A stretch of 64,000 nt of DNA from Leptospira sp. B5-022 (lineage in GTDB: Bacteria; Spirochaetota; Leptospiria; Leptospirales; Leptospiraceae): positions 23,501 to 87,500 of the forward strand of contig NZ_ANIJ01000038.1 in assembly GCF_000347035.1 (NCBI RefSeq), in the 5' to 3' direction. Below, one piece after another: positions 17,038-26,679 of the stretch; the stretch's first letter is position 1; the number at the start of each line of letters is the position of its first letter. A program made the translations under genes and the position numbers. The notes below the pieces were generated by a model. That model did no database searches and was not told the origin of the DNA. It was given only the letters and a program-made list of their open reading frames with translations.

Positions 17038-19546
17038 AAGGTCCCCCCAATCTGACTTGGTTTTCCACATATCGGAAGTATTTCGTAGCGACTGCGTCGG
17101 AGACCGATTTCAATTGCGTAAGGATATCTTCCAGCCATCTGCGAAGCCCTCCTGCAGGATCCGCATACTCGAAAATACGTTTTGCATCCTCTTCACCGAA
17201 TCTGACGAGAACATCCCTGAGTCTTTGGATCTCTTCGGAAATTTCTTCGTCCTTTCCAGAAGAAGAGAATAATGTATTCTCTCTCAATCTTTCCAATTGG
17301 AACGCAAGCGAACGCGGGTTACTTTCGTCGAAGATCAGAATATCCACGACCGATTCCGCTTCTATTCTATACTTATAACGTCTTCTATAAGTGATCCGTA
17401 TATCGTTCACATTCAAAAGACTTTCGAACATACTTTTATTATACAAGGAAGCTCTTTCCATCGTAGAAAGTATAAGTCTAACTAAGAACTGTGCTCTCTC
17501 CAATCTTTTTCCCATATCCAGGAAGAAGTATCCAGTTTCACGACTCATACTTTCATTCGCAAGTCCGGAAAGAGAAGCGAACAGATTCACAAGTTTTTGC
17601 AGGTATTCCAATACTTCATCGTAACTCGAATTTCCGGGAGCTTCGGATTCCAACCTGGAGATCAAATAACGTGTATCGTCTGAGATCCTATCCCGGACCG
17701 CCTTAGTGGTTCCGACAAAAAAGTTCAGATCGTGGCGGATACTTCCGGAAGCATAAGGAGAAGTCGCCAATTGGAATATTTTCTCCCGAATAGTATCCAA
17801 AGAATCCAATCCGTTTGTTTCGAAAAATCCAAGACTATATCCCGAAAGTTGGTCCAGAATACCGAGCAACATGGAGAACTGTTCCTTCTCATAGGATTCT
17901 TCCGCTTCCAGAATCTTGTGTACCGTTTCTCTTAGGAGCCTCGTCATATTTTCCGCACGTTCCGCATAACGTCCCATCCAGAACATATTGTCTGCGACCC
18001 TGCTCGGTATACCGGAACCTTTTCTTTTGATCGGTATTCTTCCGATCTGTCCGGGAAGAAGACTGAATTCCTTCTTCTCTTCGGATGCTAAGATCCAAAG
18101 ATCTTTGGAAATGGCTCCTCTTTGGTTAGTAATGATCAGTTCGTCCGCTTTGGGAGAGACTCTCACAAGTCCTCCGGGCATAGAAGTGTATCCGTTCTCG
18201 GAAAGACAGGTAAAAGTCCTCAAAACAGACTTACCTATCAGAAGTTCCTCGGAATCTCCTGAAAAAATTGGGCAAGTGGAACCGGCGAGTATTTCCTGGG
18301 CCACATAACGTTCCGGCCTTGCTTCCACCCTGGCCCTCAATTCCGACATTTCTTTTTCCTTAAGTGTGGAAAGGAAAGCAGAAGAATCCAAAGGAGAACG
18401 GATCGCCGGTTTGATCGTATACTTATGAGGATTGGAGAATACTTCATTCCGGGAATTTTCATCCCCCATCCAAAGAGTAGAAACATTCGGAAGGATTAGA
18501 TCTTCTCCCAAATAAAATTTACATAAGTTTGGAAGATATGCGTGGATGGCCCGATTCTCCAGAAACCCGGAACCGATAGGATTGGCAACCATGACATTCC
18601 CCGCTCGAACCGCACCCAAAATACCGGGAACTCCCAAAAGAGAATCTCCCTTTAATTCTAGGGGATCCATGTACCAGTCATCCACCCGACGAAAGATCAC
18701 ATCCACCTGCTGCAGACCCTCTATCGTTTTCAAAAATACCTTATTGTCCCTTACTGTCAGGTCCTCGGCTTGAGCCAAAATATAACCGAGATAACCGGCA
18801 AGATATGCATGTTCGAAATAGGTTTCGTTCCCGGGGCCTGGCGTTAGAAGAATGGTAAGCGGTTCTCGATCTCGATTCGGAGAAAATGAATTTAAAGTTT
18901 TTCTTAATGCTCTGAAATATAAAGCGACTCTATGGACTTGAGAATCGCGATATAAAGAAGGAAAAATACGGGAAAGAACGATCCTATTTTCCAAAGCGTA
19001 TCCCGAACCGGAAGGAGCCTGGACCCGATCTCCTATCACATAAAAATTCCCTTGGTTGTCCCTACTGATATCCGTTGCCAAAAATGCCAAACGGAAATTG
19101 GTAAAATCATAAACCGGAGCGCATGCTCTTAAAAAACCTCCGGATTGGAACAAAACCTCATGAGGAATTTTTTTTTCGTATAAGGATCTTTTAGGACCGT
19201 AGACATCCTTTAGAATTTCATTAAGTAGTTCGGATCTTTGGGCAAGACCTCTTTCGATACCATCCCATTCTTTGCTATCCATGAGAAGAGGAAAAAGATC
19301 CAATCCCCAAACCCTTTCTCTCTCGTCCCCGTAAACATTATACGTTACTCCGCTTTCCTTCAGGATACGAAGGCTATCTTCTTTGCGTCTCCTTAATTCG
19401 GCTCCGCCCAAATGATTCAGACTGCGAATTAAGAATTCGTATTTTTCCCTGGACTTGCCGTCGGGGAGGCATAGCTCGTCATAGACTCCAGGAGCAGGTG
19501 TATATCCGGAAAGAAGATTTGCTGCTTGGGAAGTTCTCTGATTCAT
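17030..19546 (-). CDS. Circularly permuted ATP-grasp fused to alpha-E domain
   Basis: An 838-residue fusion. Residues about 50-480 are a circularly permuted type 2 ATP-grasp (DUF404/DUF407): GVTYNVYGDERERVWGLDLF, EDLTVRDNKVFLKTIEGLQQ, VDVIFRRVDDWYMDP, DSLLGVPGI and SMPGGLVRV. Residues about 513-838 are an alpha-E (DUF403) helical domain starting IPSRVADNMFWMGRYAERAE. ATP-grasps of this group are predicted amide or peptide ligases. The glycine-rich loop found in the sister protein at 27709-29133 (KAANGAGGYGM) is replaced here by KPAIRSPLDSS (379-389), so nucleotide binding may differ or be weaker. It is followed by the transglutaminase gene. Confidence 0.88.
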   Translation of the reverse strand: MNQRTSQAANLLSGYTPAPGVYDELCLPDGKSREKYEFLIRSLNHLGGAELRRRKEDSLRILKESGVTYNVYGDERERVWGLDLFPLLMDSKEWDGIERGLAQRSELLNEILKDVYGPKRSLYEKKIPHEVLFQSGGFLRACAPVYDFTNFRLAFLATDISRDNQGNFYVIGDRVQAPSGSGYALENRIVLSRIFPSLYRDSQVHRVALYFRALRKTLNSFSPNRDREPLTILLTPGPGNETYFEHAYLAGYLGYILAQAEDLTVRDNKVFLKTIEGLQQVDVIFRRVDDWYMDPLELKGDSLLGVPGILGAVRAGNVMVANPIGSGFLENRAIHAYLPNLCKFYLGEDLILPNVSTLWMGDENSRNEVFSNPHKYTIKPAIRSPLDSSAFLSTLKEKEMSELRARVEARPERYVAQEILAGSTCPIFSGDSEELLIGKSVLRTFTCLSENGYTSMPGGLVRVSPKADELIITNQRGAISKDLWILASEEKKEFSLLPGQIGRIPIKRKGSGIPSRVADNMFWMGRYAERAENMTRLLRETVHKILEAEESYEKEQFSMLLGILDQLSGYSLGFFETNGLDSLDTIREKIFQLATSPYASGSIRHDLNFFVGTTKAVRDRISDDTRYLISRLESEAPGNSSYDEVLEYLQKLVNLFASLSGLANESMSRETGYFFLDMGKRLERAQFLVRLILSTMERASLYNKSMFESLLNVNDIRITYRRRYKYRIEAESVVDILIFDESNPRSLAFQLERLRENTLFSSSGKDEEISEEIQRLRDVLVRFGEEDAKRIFEYADPAGGLRRWLEDILTQLKSVSDAVATKYFRYVENQVRLGGPYG

Positions 19547-19579
19547 CTTCCGAGAGACATTTTCACCCCCCGTCGGATT

Positions 19580-22003
19580 TTAATCCAGCTTTAAAGTAGC
19601 TCCGATATTGATTTGTCTATATGGCCCTTGTTGGATCCCCACTGGAAGTCTTCCGGAAATATACACTCGATCTTCTAAATTTTTTCCGTTTACGAAAACG
19701 GACCATCTTCCTCCGGGAGCTTCGTATCCGAAATCAGCATTCCAAATCCCGTATGCCGGAACCACCCCTTGGCTCCCGTCCGTACTTTGGTTTTTCGTAT
19801 TCTGGAGATCGGAATATTGTTTATCAAAATATTGGTATTCCACTCTTGCGTAAAATCCGGAAGGGTTTTTGACTCCGATTGCTCCTATAAAAACATTCAT
19901 AGGAACGTATGGCAGATAATTCCCGTTCGTGTTCACCTTGATCAAATTTCCTGTCGAATTGATCTCATACAGCGGTTGGTTAGTGATACTCACAGTACCA
20001 TCCGCATTCTGCACTGTTCCTACAGGAACGTAAGTGGTTGAGATTGCCTTCGTATAAGAATAAGTAAATTCAAGAGGAATTTCCCATCTCGACTCGGCGA
20101 ATTTCCCGAAGTCAAAAACGAAGTTACTTTCCACACCCCTGTTTACGGATCTCCCCGCATTAACCGGGACGGCCCCGAGTCCGGAGCCCGCTTCATTCGT
20201 ATTTACGATTTGATTCGAAAAATATAATGCATACGTGCTGATCTGAGTATAGAAGTAACGGGTGATGTTTCCCCTAAAACCTGTTTCGTAGTTATTGGAT
20301 CTTTCGGCACTGAGTTTATAACCTAAACCTAATGCGGGGTTTTGTACCGTAGAGAATGTAGGCGGAGAAAACGCTGTGTGAGCTCCCGCAAACCAAATAA
20401 ATCTCTCCGTAATATCGAATGTGAGACCGATTCCGGGAAGAACCACCTTTGTATAAGTCTCGTTTGCATCATTCACTAAAATGGATTGGCCCACAGTATT
20501 CGCATATCCCTTGGTCACATCATCCGCAGTTGCAAGTCTCCGATGAGTATATACACCTTGGAAGATATGTTCGTAACGAACTCCGGGGATCACCTTGAAC
20601 TTGTCGGTGACCTTAATAGAATCTTGTACATACAAAGCATAAGCTCTTGCATTCCGATTTTGCCTTTGTGTGGTAACCCCTTTTGTAAGAGTGGGATAAG
20701 GAAATACGTTATTTGCAGCATTTACGGATTCGTAATGCATTCTCGCACCGAAAGCGATCTCATGGTCTAAACCGAACGTATTAAATTTACCTTCTATTTT
20801 AGTCTCCAGACCTCCCGTCTTAAAGAAAGAATGTCTATTCGGAGTGGAATTTAACATGTAAATCACGTCTCCGGGCTGGTTCCCAATAATATCGGGCGCA
20901 TACACACCGAACGCATTCTCGGGTGGTCTTGCAGGAAAACCGAATTCGGTCATATTATTATAAGAATAGGATTGCTGACGAAACAAGAAACCCACATTGC
21001 TCCAATACGCTCTTGTGATCATTTTCCAATTTTCATTAAACGTATGATCGTGACCGATAACCGCAGCTTGCCTTTCGATCGACTTTTGGTCGTAACGAGC
21101 GGGATTGATCCTAGGGTTTTTCCAATACAAACCTTGGGTCAGTCCCAAATAAGTGGATTGCGCCTCTTGCTGATAGGATTGGTATTTTAGAAAAATGGAA
21201 TCCTTCTCTCCTAACTTCTGGATCAACTTCAAGTTCAGATCGTTTACTTTAAAACCTTGGTAATCCCGAAAACCGTTCCCTTGGTTACGCATATACGAAA
21301 TATCGTAACCTGTATTCGTAGTTTGGTTGGTCCCACCGTACTGCAAAAGACTAGACGCATAACCGTTTGTTCCACCGATCACTTTGGCACTAAACGTAGG
21401 TTTTTCCGGAGGTTTACGGGTCACATAATTGACGATACCGCCTAAAGTGGTCGGTCCAAAAAGAATAGAGCCGGAACCTTTCACAACTTCTACTCTTTCC
21501 ATTCGATCAATATGAGGAACAAAATAACTTTCAGGTTGCCCATAAGGACTTAATGAAGTAAATACTCCGTCCTCTAAGATAAGAGTTTTTCTAGATTCCT
21601 CGTTACTCACTCCCCTGAACGCGATATTCGGAGTAAGACCCGCTGCATCTTGGTAGCGGATGGTAGCGCCCGGAACCCTGCGTAGGGCTTCCATTGAATC
21701 GACCGGATTTGTTTCTTTTAATATCTTTTTACCGATCACATTCGCAGAACCCGGGATTTTTTTGATATCATCGTCCTTCGAACCGATCACATTGATCTGA
21801 CCGCTTTCCAAAAATCTCCTTTTTTTTTCCGCAAGAGTCTCCTCTTGTTTGGATGTTTCTTTTTTGGGACCTTCCTCTTTTTCGAGCTCCGAAGGGTAAG
21901 GTTCGTTCGTTCCGGCATTTCCGCTCGGCTGGGAGAAAAGGAGAGAATTAGAAAAAATGAAAATACATAAAATAAGAAAAGAACGGAATCGTTTTATTAA
22001 CAT
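19580..22003 (-). CDS. TonB-dependent outer-membrane receptor (FecA/siderophore type)
   Basis: An 807-residue receptor. A signal peptide (FLILCIFIFSNSLLFS) leads to a charged linker and the plug domain: GQINVIGSKDDDIKKIPGSA resembles a TonB box region, followed by ALRRVPGATIRYQDAAGLTP, IAFRGVSNEESRKTLILEDG and VEVVKGSGSILFGPTTLGGI. The barrel ends GPYRQINIGATLKLD with the usual terminal aromatic-rich strands. The class imports ferric chelates or other metal complexes at TonB cost. Its ATG overlaps the imelysin stop (TAATG), matching the lruB/fecA-like pair of Leptospira. The ligand is not predictable from sequence. Confidence 0.9.
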   Translation of the reverse strand: MLIKRFRSFLILCIFIFSNSLLFSQPSGNAGTNEPYPSELEKEEGPKKETSKQEETLAEKKRRFLESGQINVIGSKDDDIKKIPGSANVIGKKILKETNPVDSMEALRRVPGATIRYQDAAGLTPNIAFRGVSNEESRKTLILEDGVFTSLSPYGQPESYFVPHIDRMERVEVVKGSGSILFGPTTLGGIVNYVTRKPPEKPTFSAKVIGGTNGYASSLLQYGGTNQTTNTGYDISYMRNQGNGFRDYQGFKVNDLNLKLIQKLGEKDSIFLKYQSYQQEAQSTYLGLTQGLYWKNPRINPARYDQKSIERQAAVIGHDHTFNENWKMITRAYWSNVGFLFRQQSYSYNNMTEFGFPARPPENAFGVYAPDIIGNQPGDVIYMLNSTPNRHSFFKTGGLETKIEGKFNTFGLDHEIAFGARMHYESVNAANNVFPYPTLTKGVTTQRQNRNARAYALYVQDSIKVTDKFKVIPGVRYEHIFQGVYTHRRLATADDVTKGYANTVGQSILVNDANETYTKVVLPGIGLTFDITERFIWFAGAHTAFSPPTFSTVQNPALGLGYKLSAERSNNYETGFRGNITRYFYTQISTYALYFSNQIVNTNEAGSGLGAVPVNAGRSVNRGVESNFVFDFGKFAESRWEIPLEFTYSYTKAISTTYVPVGTVQNADGTVSITNQPLYEINSTGNLIKVNTNGNYLPYVPMNVFIGAIGVKNPSGFYARVEYQYFDKQYSDLQNTKNQSTDGSQGVVPAYGIWNADFGYEAPGGRWSVFVNGKNLEDRVYISGRLPVGIQQGPYRQINIGATLKLD

Positions 22004-23277
22004 TAATCTCCGTCCCCTCCTGGTCCACCGGAAACCGGACTCGAGCCTGTTAATGCGGCTAATTCAGTATTCAAAATTATTAATAGTTCATCTAATTCTT
22101 TGATACAGGCTTTGATCGCGATAAAATTCGCGGTATTAGAACTTCCCCAAGCGCCGGATGGATCGGAAGGAGAGAGGGAAGGAGTTATATCCCCCAGATG
22201 TTCTTCTAATTCCGCGATCTCTTCCTTAATTTCCTCATCCAATTTAGGACTATAGAACTTTACATAATCTCCAAGTCCCGCACCCGTTCCGTTCCCAGTA
22301 TAGATCGCTTTAAAAATGCTTAAATTATCTATCAAATTCTGGAAAGATTGCCCCGAAAATCTGGACTCTGCCCGATCCGGCTTGGAAGAAGAACCGTTTC
22401 CTCCGCCGGAAAGTCCGGCAGGAATTTCCAGTTTTCCATCTTTCATAGTTGTAAGAAGTTGGACTGCTCCTGCAAAAACAGCGTCTAACGCAGCTCCCGA
22501 ACTGGGAAAGGCGCTGGAAGTTCCGCTACCTGCAGTCGCAAGCTGTGTTCCAAGGGGATTGGAACCGTTCTCGTCCCAGGCAGCCGTCACATTCTGTACA
22601 TGCCCGCTATATTCTAAAACTAAGGCTCTTAAGAGTGCAGCTCTTCCATTCGGAGCGGAAGGAAAATCGGAACAATTTGGCTCCGTCCCCCTGTTCACTC
22701 CGGCTCTGCTAAAAAGAATATATTCGATCGCACTGATACCTTTGGCCTTATTTTTCATCTGACCAATGGCTTGCTGTGCATCAGAAAGATCTCCGACAGT
22801 AAACGTATCCAAATCATCCAACTCAGTCGTGTTAGGCGAAGATTCCATTAGATAATTGATCAGAAAAGGATCCATCCTAGAAAAGTAAGCAAGAGTAGTC
22901 CCGAAACGGAACGGTTCCACTTTTTTCAGATCGGATTTATGTGCGATCCAAGCGGCCTGCGCGGAATCTAAAGAATCGGAAGCGCAAAGATCATTCGTTG
23001 CATTTACAAGCGCCAATCTACTCGCTTCTAAATTTACAAAAAGTGGAGGAATGATATTATTTCCTAAATTCTGCAAAAGAGATCTAGGATCGAATGAATT
23101 GAACATCTGATAGAAATATCCATTCGTATTCGCTGCAGTGGATGCGGAGTTTTTATGAGAACAAGAAATAAGAATAGAAAGTACCGAGATACTTAGAAAG
23201 ATCCATAGCCTAAGGATCAGGTTTTTCGTCCGGAAAAACCTGCCGAATTGTTCGCTTTTACTAGAATTTTGTCGCAT
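22003..23277 (-). CDS. lruB: Imelysin family lipoprotein (LruB-like)
   Basis: A 424-residue lipoprotein: a basic N-terminus, a hydrophobic core and lipobox SILISC. The body is an imelysin (peptidase M75/insulin-cleaving membrane protease) domain with the GxHxIE-like site written GISAIEYILFSRAG, and EYSGHVQNVTAAW in the second half. The first histidine of the classical GxHxxE is Ser here, so ancestral metal binding is probably altered. A Gly/Ser-rich segment (SGGGNGSSSKPD) splits the domain. LruB of Leptospira is an iron-regulated imelysin lipoprotein encoded beside a TonB receptor; the same arrangement here supports the name. GAGGGG precedes the ATG at 23277. Confidence 0.82.
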   Translation of the reverse strand: MRQNSSKSEQFGRFFRTKNLILRLWIFLSISVLSILISCSHKNSASTAANTNGYFYQMFNSFDPRSLLQNLGNNIIPPLFVNLEASRLALVNATNDLCASDSLDSAQAAWIAHKSDLKKVEPFRFGTTLAYFSRMDPFLINYLMESSPNTTELDDLDTFTVGDLSDAQQAIGQMKNKAKGISAIEYILFSRAGVNRGTEPNCSDFPSAPNGRAALLRALVLEYSGHVQNVTAAWDENGSNPLGTQLATAGSGTSSAFPSSGAALDAVFAGAVQLLTTMKDGKLEIPAGLSGGGNGSSSKPDRAESRFSGQSFQNLIDNLSIFKAIYTGNGTGAGLGDYVKFYSPKLDEEIKEEIAELEEHLGDITPSLSPSDPSGAWGSSNTANFIAIKACIKELDELLIILNTELAALTGSSPVSGGPGGDGD

Positions 23278-23349
23278 AGTCCCCTCGAAACTGGGCTCTT
23301 TGTCTTGAGAATCAGAATTAATTCCCCAGGACTGGCGGCAACTGTTTTT

Positions 23350-23364
23350 TGAGATTTGTTCTCA
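23350..23364. promoter_or_regulatory. Candidate operator dyad upstream of the imelysin gene
   Basis: TGAGA-N5-TCTCA lies in the 112-bp spacer between the DUF2126 gene and the imelysin gene, about 75 bp before the imelysin start. It is short enough to occur by chance. It is listed because this is the only long gap next to a metal-uptake pair that is normally iron-regulated. It does not match a Fur box well. Confidence 0.25.
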
Positions 23365-23389
23365 CAAACCGGAATTGATATATCTTATC

Positions 23390-26300
23390 TTATTCGATCC
23401 AGCGAAGATCCATTGTATACCCGTTCGTATTCTTCAGTCGTTTCGGTGCAGAACCATCTAAAGCAGAATGACCATCCGCTAAAAATCTGGAGATCCTACG
23501 CGACTCCGCTTCATACGAATTCACCGGGAACGTATCGTAAGCTCTTCCGCCCGGATGAGAAACATAATAACGACAACCGCCTAAAGGTCGAGAAGACCAG
23601 GTATCCCAAACGTCAAACACCAAGGGAGTATGAACGGGAAGATTCGGATGCAAAGTGAATATGGGATTCCATGCTTTGAAACGAATTCCGGAAACTCCTT
23701 CTCCCTTTCTGCCTGTTCCTTTTAGGGGGACCTCGTAACCGTTACAACTGAGAAGATAACGATCACTCCAACCTTCCACCTTTACTTGTAATCTTTCTAA
23801 TGCCGAGTCCACGGAACGAGAAGTCCCAAAAGAAGAAGATTCTTCTCCTAAAACATTCCAAGGTTCCAATGCCATCCTAAGTTCCAAAAATACTTCTTCT
23901 CTTTGGGTTTTACCATACACGGGAAAACGGAATTCGAAAAAAGGAAGGAACTCCTCTTCTTGGAATCTAAATCCATGCTCTTTTAAATCTCTCAAAACGT
24001 CCTTAAAATCGTTCCAAACAAAATGAGGAAGGAGAAAACGATCATGCAGTTCCGTTCCCCAGTGAATAGGGGATTGCACATAAGGTTTTTCCCAAAATCT
24101 ACAGAGTAAGGATAAAACCAGGAGTTGTTGCACAACGCTCATCTTGTAATGAGGAGGCATCTCGAATCCCCGTAACTCCACAAGGCCCAATCGCGGCCCC
24201 GAAGGTGGATACAATTTATCGATTGAGATCTCTGCTCTATGAGTATTCCCGGTTAGATCCACCAGCAAATTCCGGAAAAGCCGGTCCACCAGCCAAGGCT
24301 TCGGTTCTTTAAATTTATCTAATTGAGAAGAAGCTAATTCATATTCGTATAATATTTCGTCCCTACCCTCGTCCAATCGTGGAGCCTGGGATGTAGGACC
24401 GATAAACAATCCTGAAAAAAGATAAGAAAGAGAAGGATGATGCTGCCAATAGCTCACCAAACTGCGAAGAAGGTCCGGTCTTCGGAGAAAAGGGCTGTCT
24501 TCCGGGGACATAGCGCCCACTGTGATATGATTGCCTCCCCCCGTTCCGGTATGTCTTCCATCGACCAGGAATTTTTCCGCGCTTAAACCTACTTCCTTCG
24601 CTTCTTCATATAAGATGCGAGTCTTTTCTTCCAGCTCCTGGAAATTAGAAGAAGGATGTAAATTCACTTCCAAAACACCCGGATCCGGCGTTATCCGAAA
24701 TAGGCATAACCTTGCATCCGAAGGAGGTTCATAACCTTCCAAGACGATCTGAACCCCGGCCTTTTCGGAAGCGAATTCCAAGGAAGAGATCAGATCCAAC
24801 CAAGGTTCTAAACCTTCCACTGGAGGTAGAAATACATGAATAGAACCAAGTCTCGGTTCTATCACTAATGTCGTTCTGATAGGAAGATCTTTACCTTTCG
24901 GAAAAAATTTAGGTTCTTTAGAAGATCTTTTTGGTCCAATGGAATCCAGATCCTTGCGGGAGCGTAATTTTTTACCCTTGGATAGATCCGTAAGAACGGC
25001 ACTCGGCCTGAAATTTTCCGAGATGGAAGAAAACGGCAGTCTAAAACCCGCAGGGCTGTCTCCCGGGATCAGATACAATCTTTCTCTTTTGTATTCCCAT
25101 TCGGAACTTTCCCATTCCGATTTTGCATAATTAAATTGTAATGGAATAGCGATCGCTTTTTTCAGCTTGAAGTCTCTATCCACCAAGGAAAGGACCTTTT
25201 TTCTTTCCAAAGCCTCGAAAGAAAAATCCTCCGAATTAAAATCCTCTCCTTTCGGGTCCTTCCATTCGGGAAGTTGGCCTTCCTTCCATAAATAATAAAA
25301 ACCATCCTCGAATAAAGGAACTATATGTTTAGGAGAAACTCCCAAAGTTTTACAGATTTCTTCCCCTAGTTTTTCGGAAGATCTTAAGTCCTTGTCTAAA
25401 TCCTGTTCTTCTTTCTCGGAGGAAGAAGATAGTAATCCTTGATTTTTCCATAAAGTCTCCCCGTCCTTTCTCCAAAAAACGTTCAATGACCAACGAGGAA
25501 GAGGCTCTCCAGGATACCATTTCCCTTGGGTAACCTGGACCAAAGAACCGGGCGAAAATTTTTTACGAAGCCTGGAAAGAAGTGTTTCACCTAACTCTAG
25601 TTTTTCTTTTCCGATAGCAAGAGTATTCCATTGAGGATCCTGCCTGGAAGTGTCGGAAATAAAAGTGGGTTCCCCACCGATAGAAATACGAATATCATTT
25701 TTTTTGCATCTAGCATCCAGATCCTTCCCTAATTTTAACATTCTCTCCCAAGTAGGATCCGTATACGGTTTAGTAACCCTAGGAGATTCCTGGAACCGTT
25801 TAACTTCCATCCTGAATCCGAACTTGGACTCCGCAGGATCGGAATATCCGAATACGGGAGATGCGCTTCCCGGTTCCGGAACAGCGGCCAAAGGAATATG
25901 ACCTTCTCCCGCAAATAGACCGGAAGTTGGGTCCAGCCCCACCCAGCCGGCCCCCGGTAGGAACACCTCTGCCCATGCATGAAGGTCGGTAAAATCTTCC
26001 TTAGCACCAGAAGGTCCATGGATCGAAACTTCATCCGGTTTCAGCTGGATCAGATAACCGGAAACGAATCTAGACGCCAGACCGATATGTCTTAGAATCT
26101 GGACCAATAAAAATGCGGAGTCCCTACAAGAACCGGATCTTCTCTCCAAGGTTTCCGTGCAAGTCTGCACACCGGGTTCCATTCTGATCACATAAGAAAC
26201 ATCCTGATATACTCTTTGGTTGAGACCCACCAAAAAGTCCACGGTGCGCTTTGGTCTTAGAATTCCGTCTTTTCTTAAACTTGAAATATAATTGGCGAGT

Positions 26301-26677
26301 GCATTACTTCCATCCGTAGCGCTCAAGTAAGGAAGAAGTTCCTTTCTCAATGCATCCGAATAAATAAACGGAGTCTCTTCTGCGTCAGGTTCCAGGAAAA
26401 AATCAAACGGATTGATGACTTGGATCTCCGCAACTAGATCCACGAGTATTTTTAATTTTTCAGTCTTTTTCGGAAATACCAACCTTGCTTGGTAATTTCC
26501 GAAAGGATCCTGCTGCCAGTTCAAAAATTGTTCGGAAGGTTCTACCGAAAGAGAATAAGAAACGATCCTGGTCCTAGAGTGAGGAGCCGGCCTCAATCGA
26601 ATGATATGAGGAGATAACGCGACAGGCCTATCGTATTCGTAAGAAGTTTCATGGGTGAGAGAGACTAATAAGGACAT
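23390..26677 (-). CDS. Transglutaminase-DUF2126 fusion protein
   Basis: A 1095-residue protein. Residues 1-85 are the bacterial transglutaminase N-terminal domain (LLVSLTHETSYEYDRPV). Residues about 140-265 are the transglutaminase core with Cys184 (RSGSCRDSAFL), His233 (DLHAWAEV) and Asp249 (WVGLDPTSG). From about 300 to the end is DUF2126, predicted to have a glutamine-synthetase/COOH-NH2-ligase-like fold (DIRISIGGEPTFI, DGRHTGTGGGNHITVGA, VELRGFEMPPH). Start 26677 (ATG) is favoured over a TTG at 26683 because AGGA is well spaced. It begins 2 bases after the alpha-E stop. Fusion of protease-like and ligase-like domains suggests both making and breaking amide bonds. Confidence 0.88.
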   Translation of the reverse strand: MSLLVSLTHETSYEYDRPVALSPHIIRLRPAPHSRTRIVSYSLSVEPSEQFLNWQQDPFGNYQARLVFPKKTEKLKILVDLVAEIQVINPFDFFLEPDAEETPFIYSDALRKELLPYLSATDGSNALANYISSLRKDGILRPKRTVDFLVGLNQRVYQDVSYVIRMEPGVQTCTETLERRSGSCRDSAFLLVQILRHIGLASRFVSGYLIQLKPDEVSIHGPSGAKEDFTDLHAWAEVFLPGAGWVGLDPTSGLFAGEGHIPLAAVPEPGSASPVFGYSDPAESKFGFRMEVKRFQESPRVTKPYTDPTWERMLKLGKDLDARCKKNDIRISIGGEPTFISDTSRQDPQWNTLAIGKEKLELGETLLSRLRKKFSPGSLVQVTQGKWYPGEPLPRWSLNVFWRKDGETLWKNQGLLSSSSEKEEQDLDKDLRSSEKLGEEICKTLGVSPKHIVPLFEDGFYYLWKEGQLPEWKDPKGEDFNSEDFSFEALERKKVLSLVDRDFKLKKAIAIPLQFNYAKSEWESSEWEYKRERLYLIPGDSPAGFRLPFSSISENFRPSAVLTDLSKGKKLRSRKDLDSIGPKRSSKEPKFFPKGKDLPIRTTLVIEPRLGSIHVFLPPVEGLEPWLDLISSLEFASEKAGVQIVLEGYEPPSDARLCLFRITPDPGVLEVNLHPSSNFQELEEKTRILYEEAKEVGLSAEKFLVDGRHTGTGGGNHITVGAMSPEDSPFLRRPDLLRSLVSYWQHHPSLSYLFSGLFIGPTSQAPRLDEGRDEILYEYELASSQLDKFKEPKPWLVDRLFRNLLVDLTGNTHRAEISIDKLYPPSGPRLGLVELRGFEMPPHYKMSVVQQLLVLSLLCRFWEKPYVQSPIHWGTELHDRFLLPHFVWNDFKDVLRDLKEHGFRFQEEEFLPFFEFRFPVYGKTQREEVFLELRMALEPWNVLGEESSSFGTSRSVDSALERLQVKVEGWSDRYLLSCNGYEVPLKGTGRKGEGVSGIRFKAWNPIFTLHPNLPVHTPLVFDVWDTWSSRPLGGCRYYVSHPGGRAYDTFPVNSYEAESRRISRFLADGHSALDGSAPKRLKNTNGYTMDLRWIE

Positions 26678-26679
26678 GA

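Noticed and set aside
22316..22762. 148-codon plus-strand open frame
   Set aside because: Antisense to the imelysin gene, no ribosome-binding site, and Pro/Ser-rich low-complexity translation typical of a shadow frame.
23281..23389. Classical Fur box before the imelysin gene
   Set aside because: TTGAGAATCAGAATTAATTC (23303 region) shares only a few positions with the Fur consensus; too weak to call.
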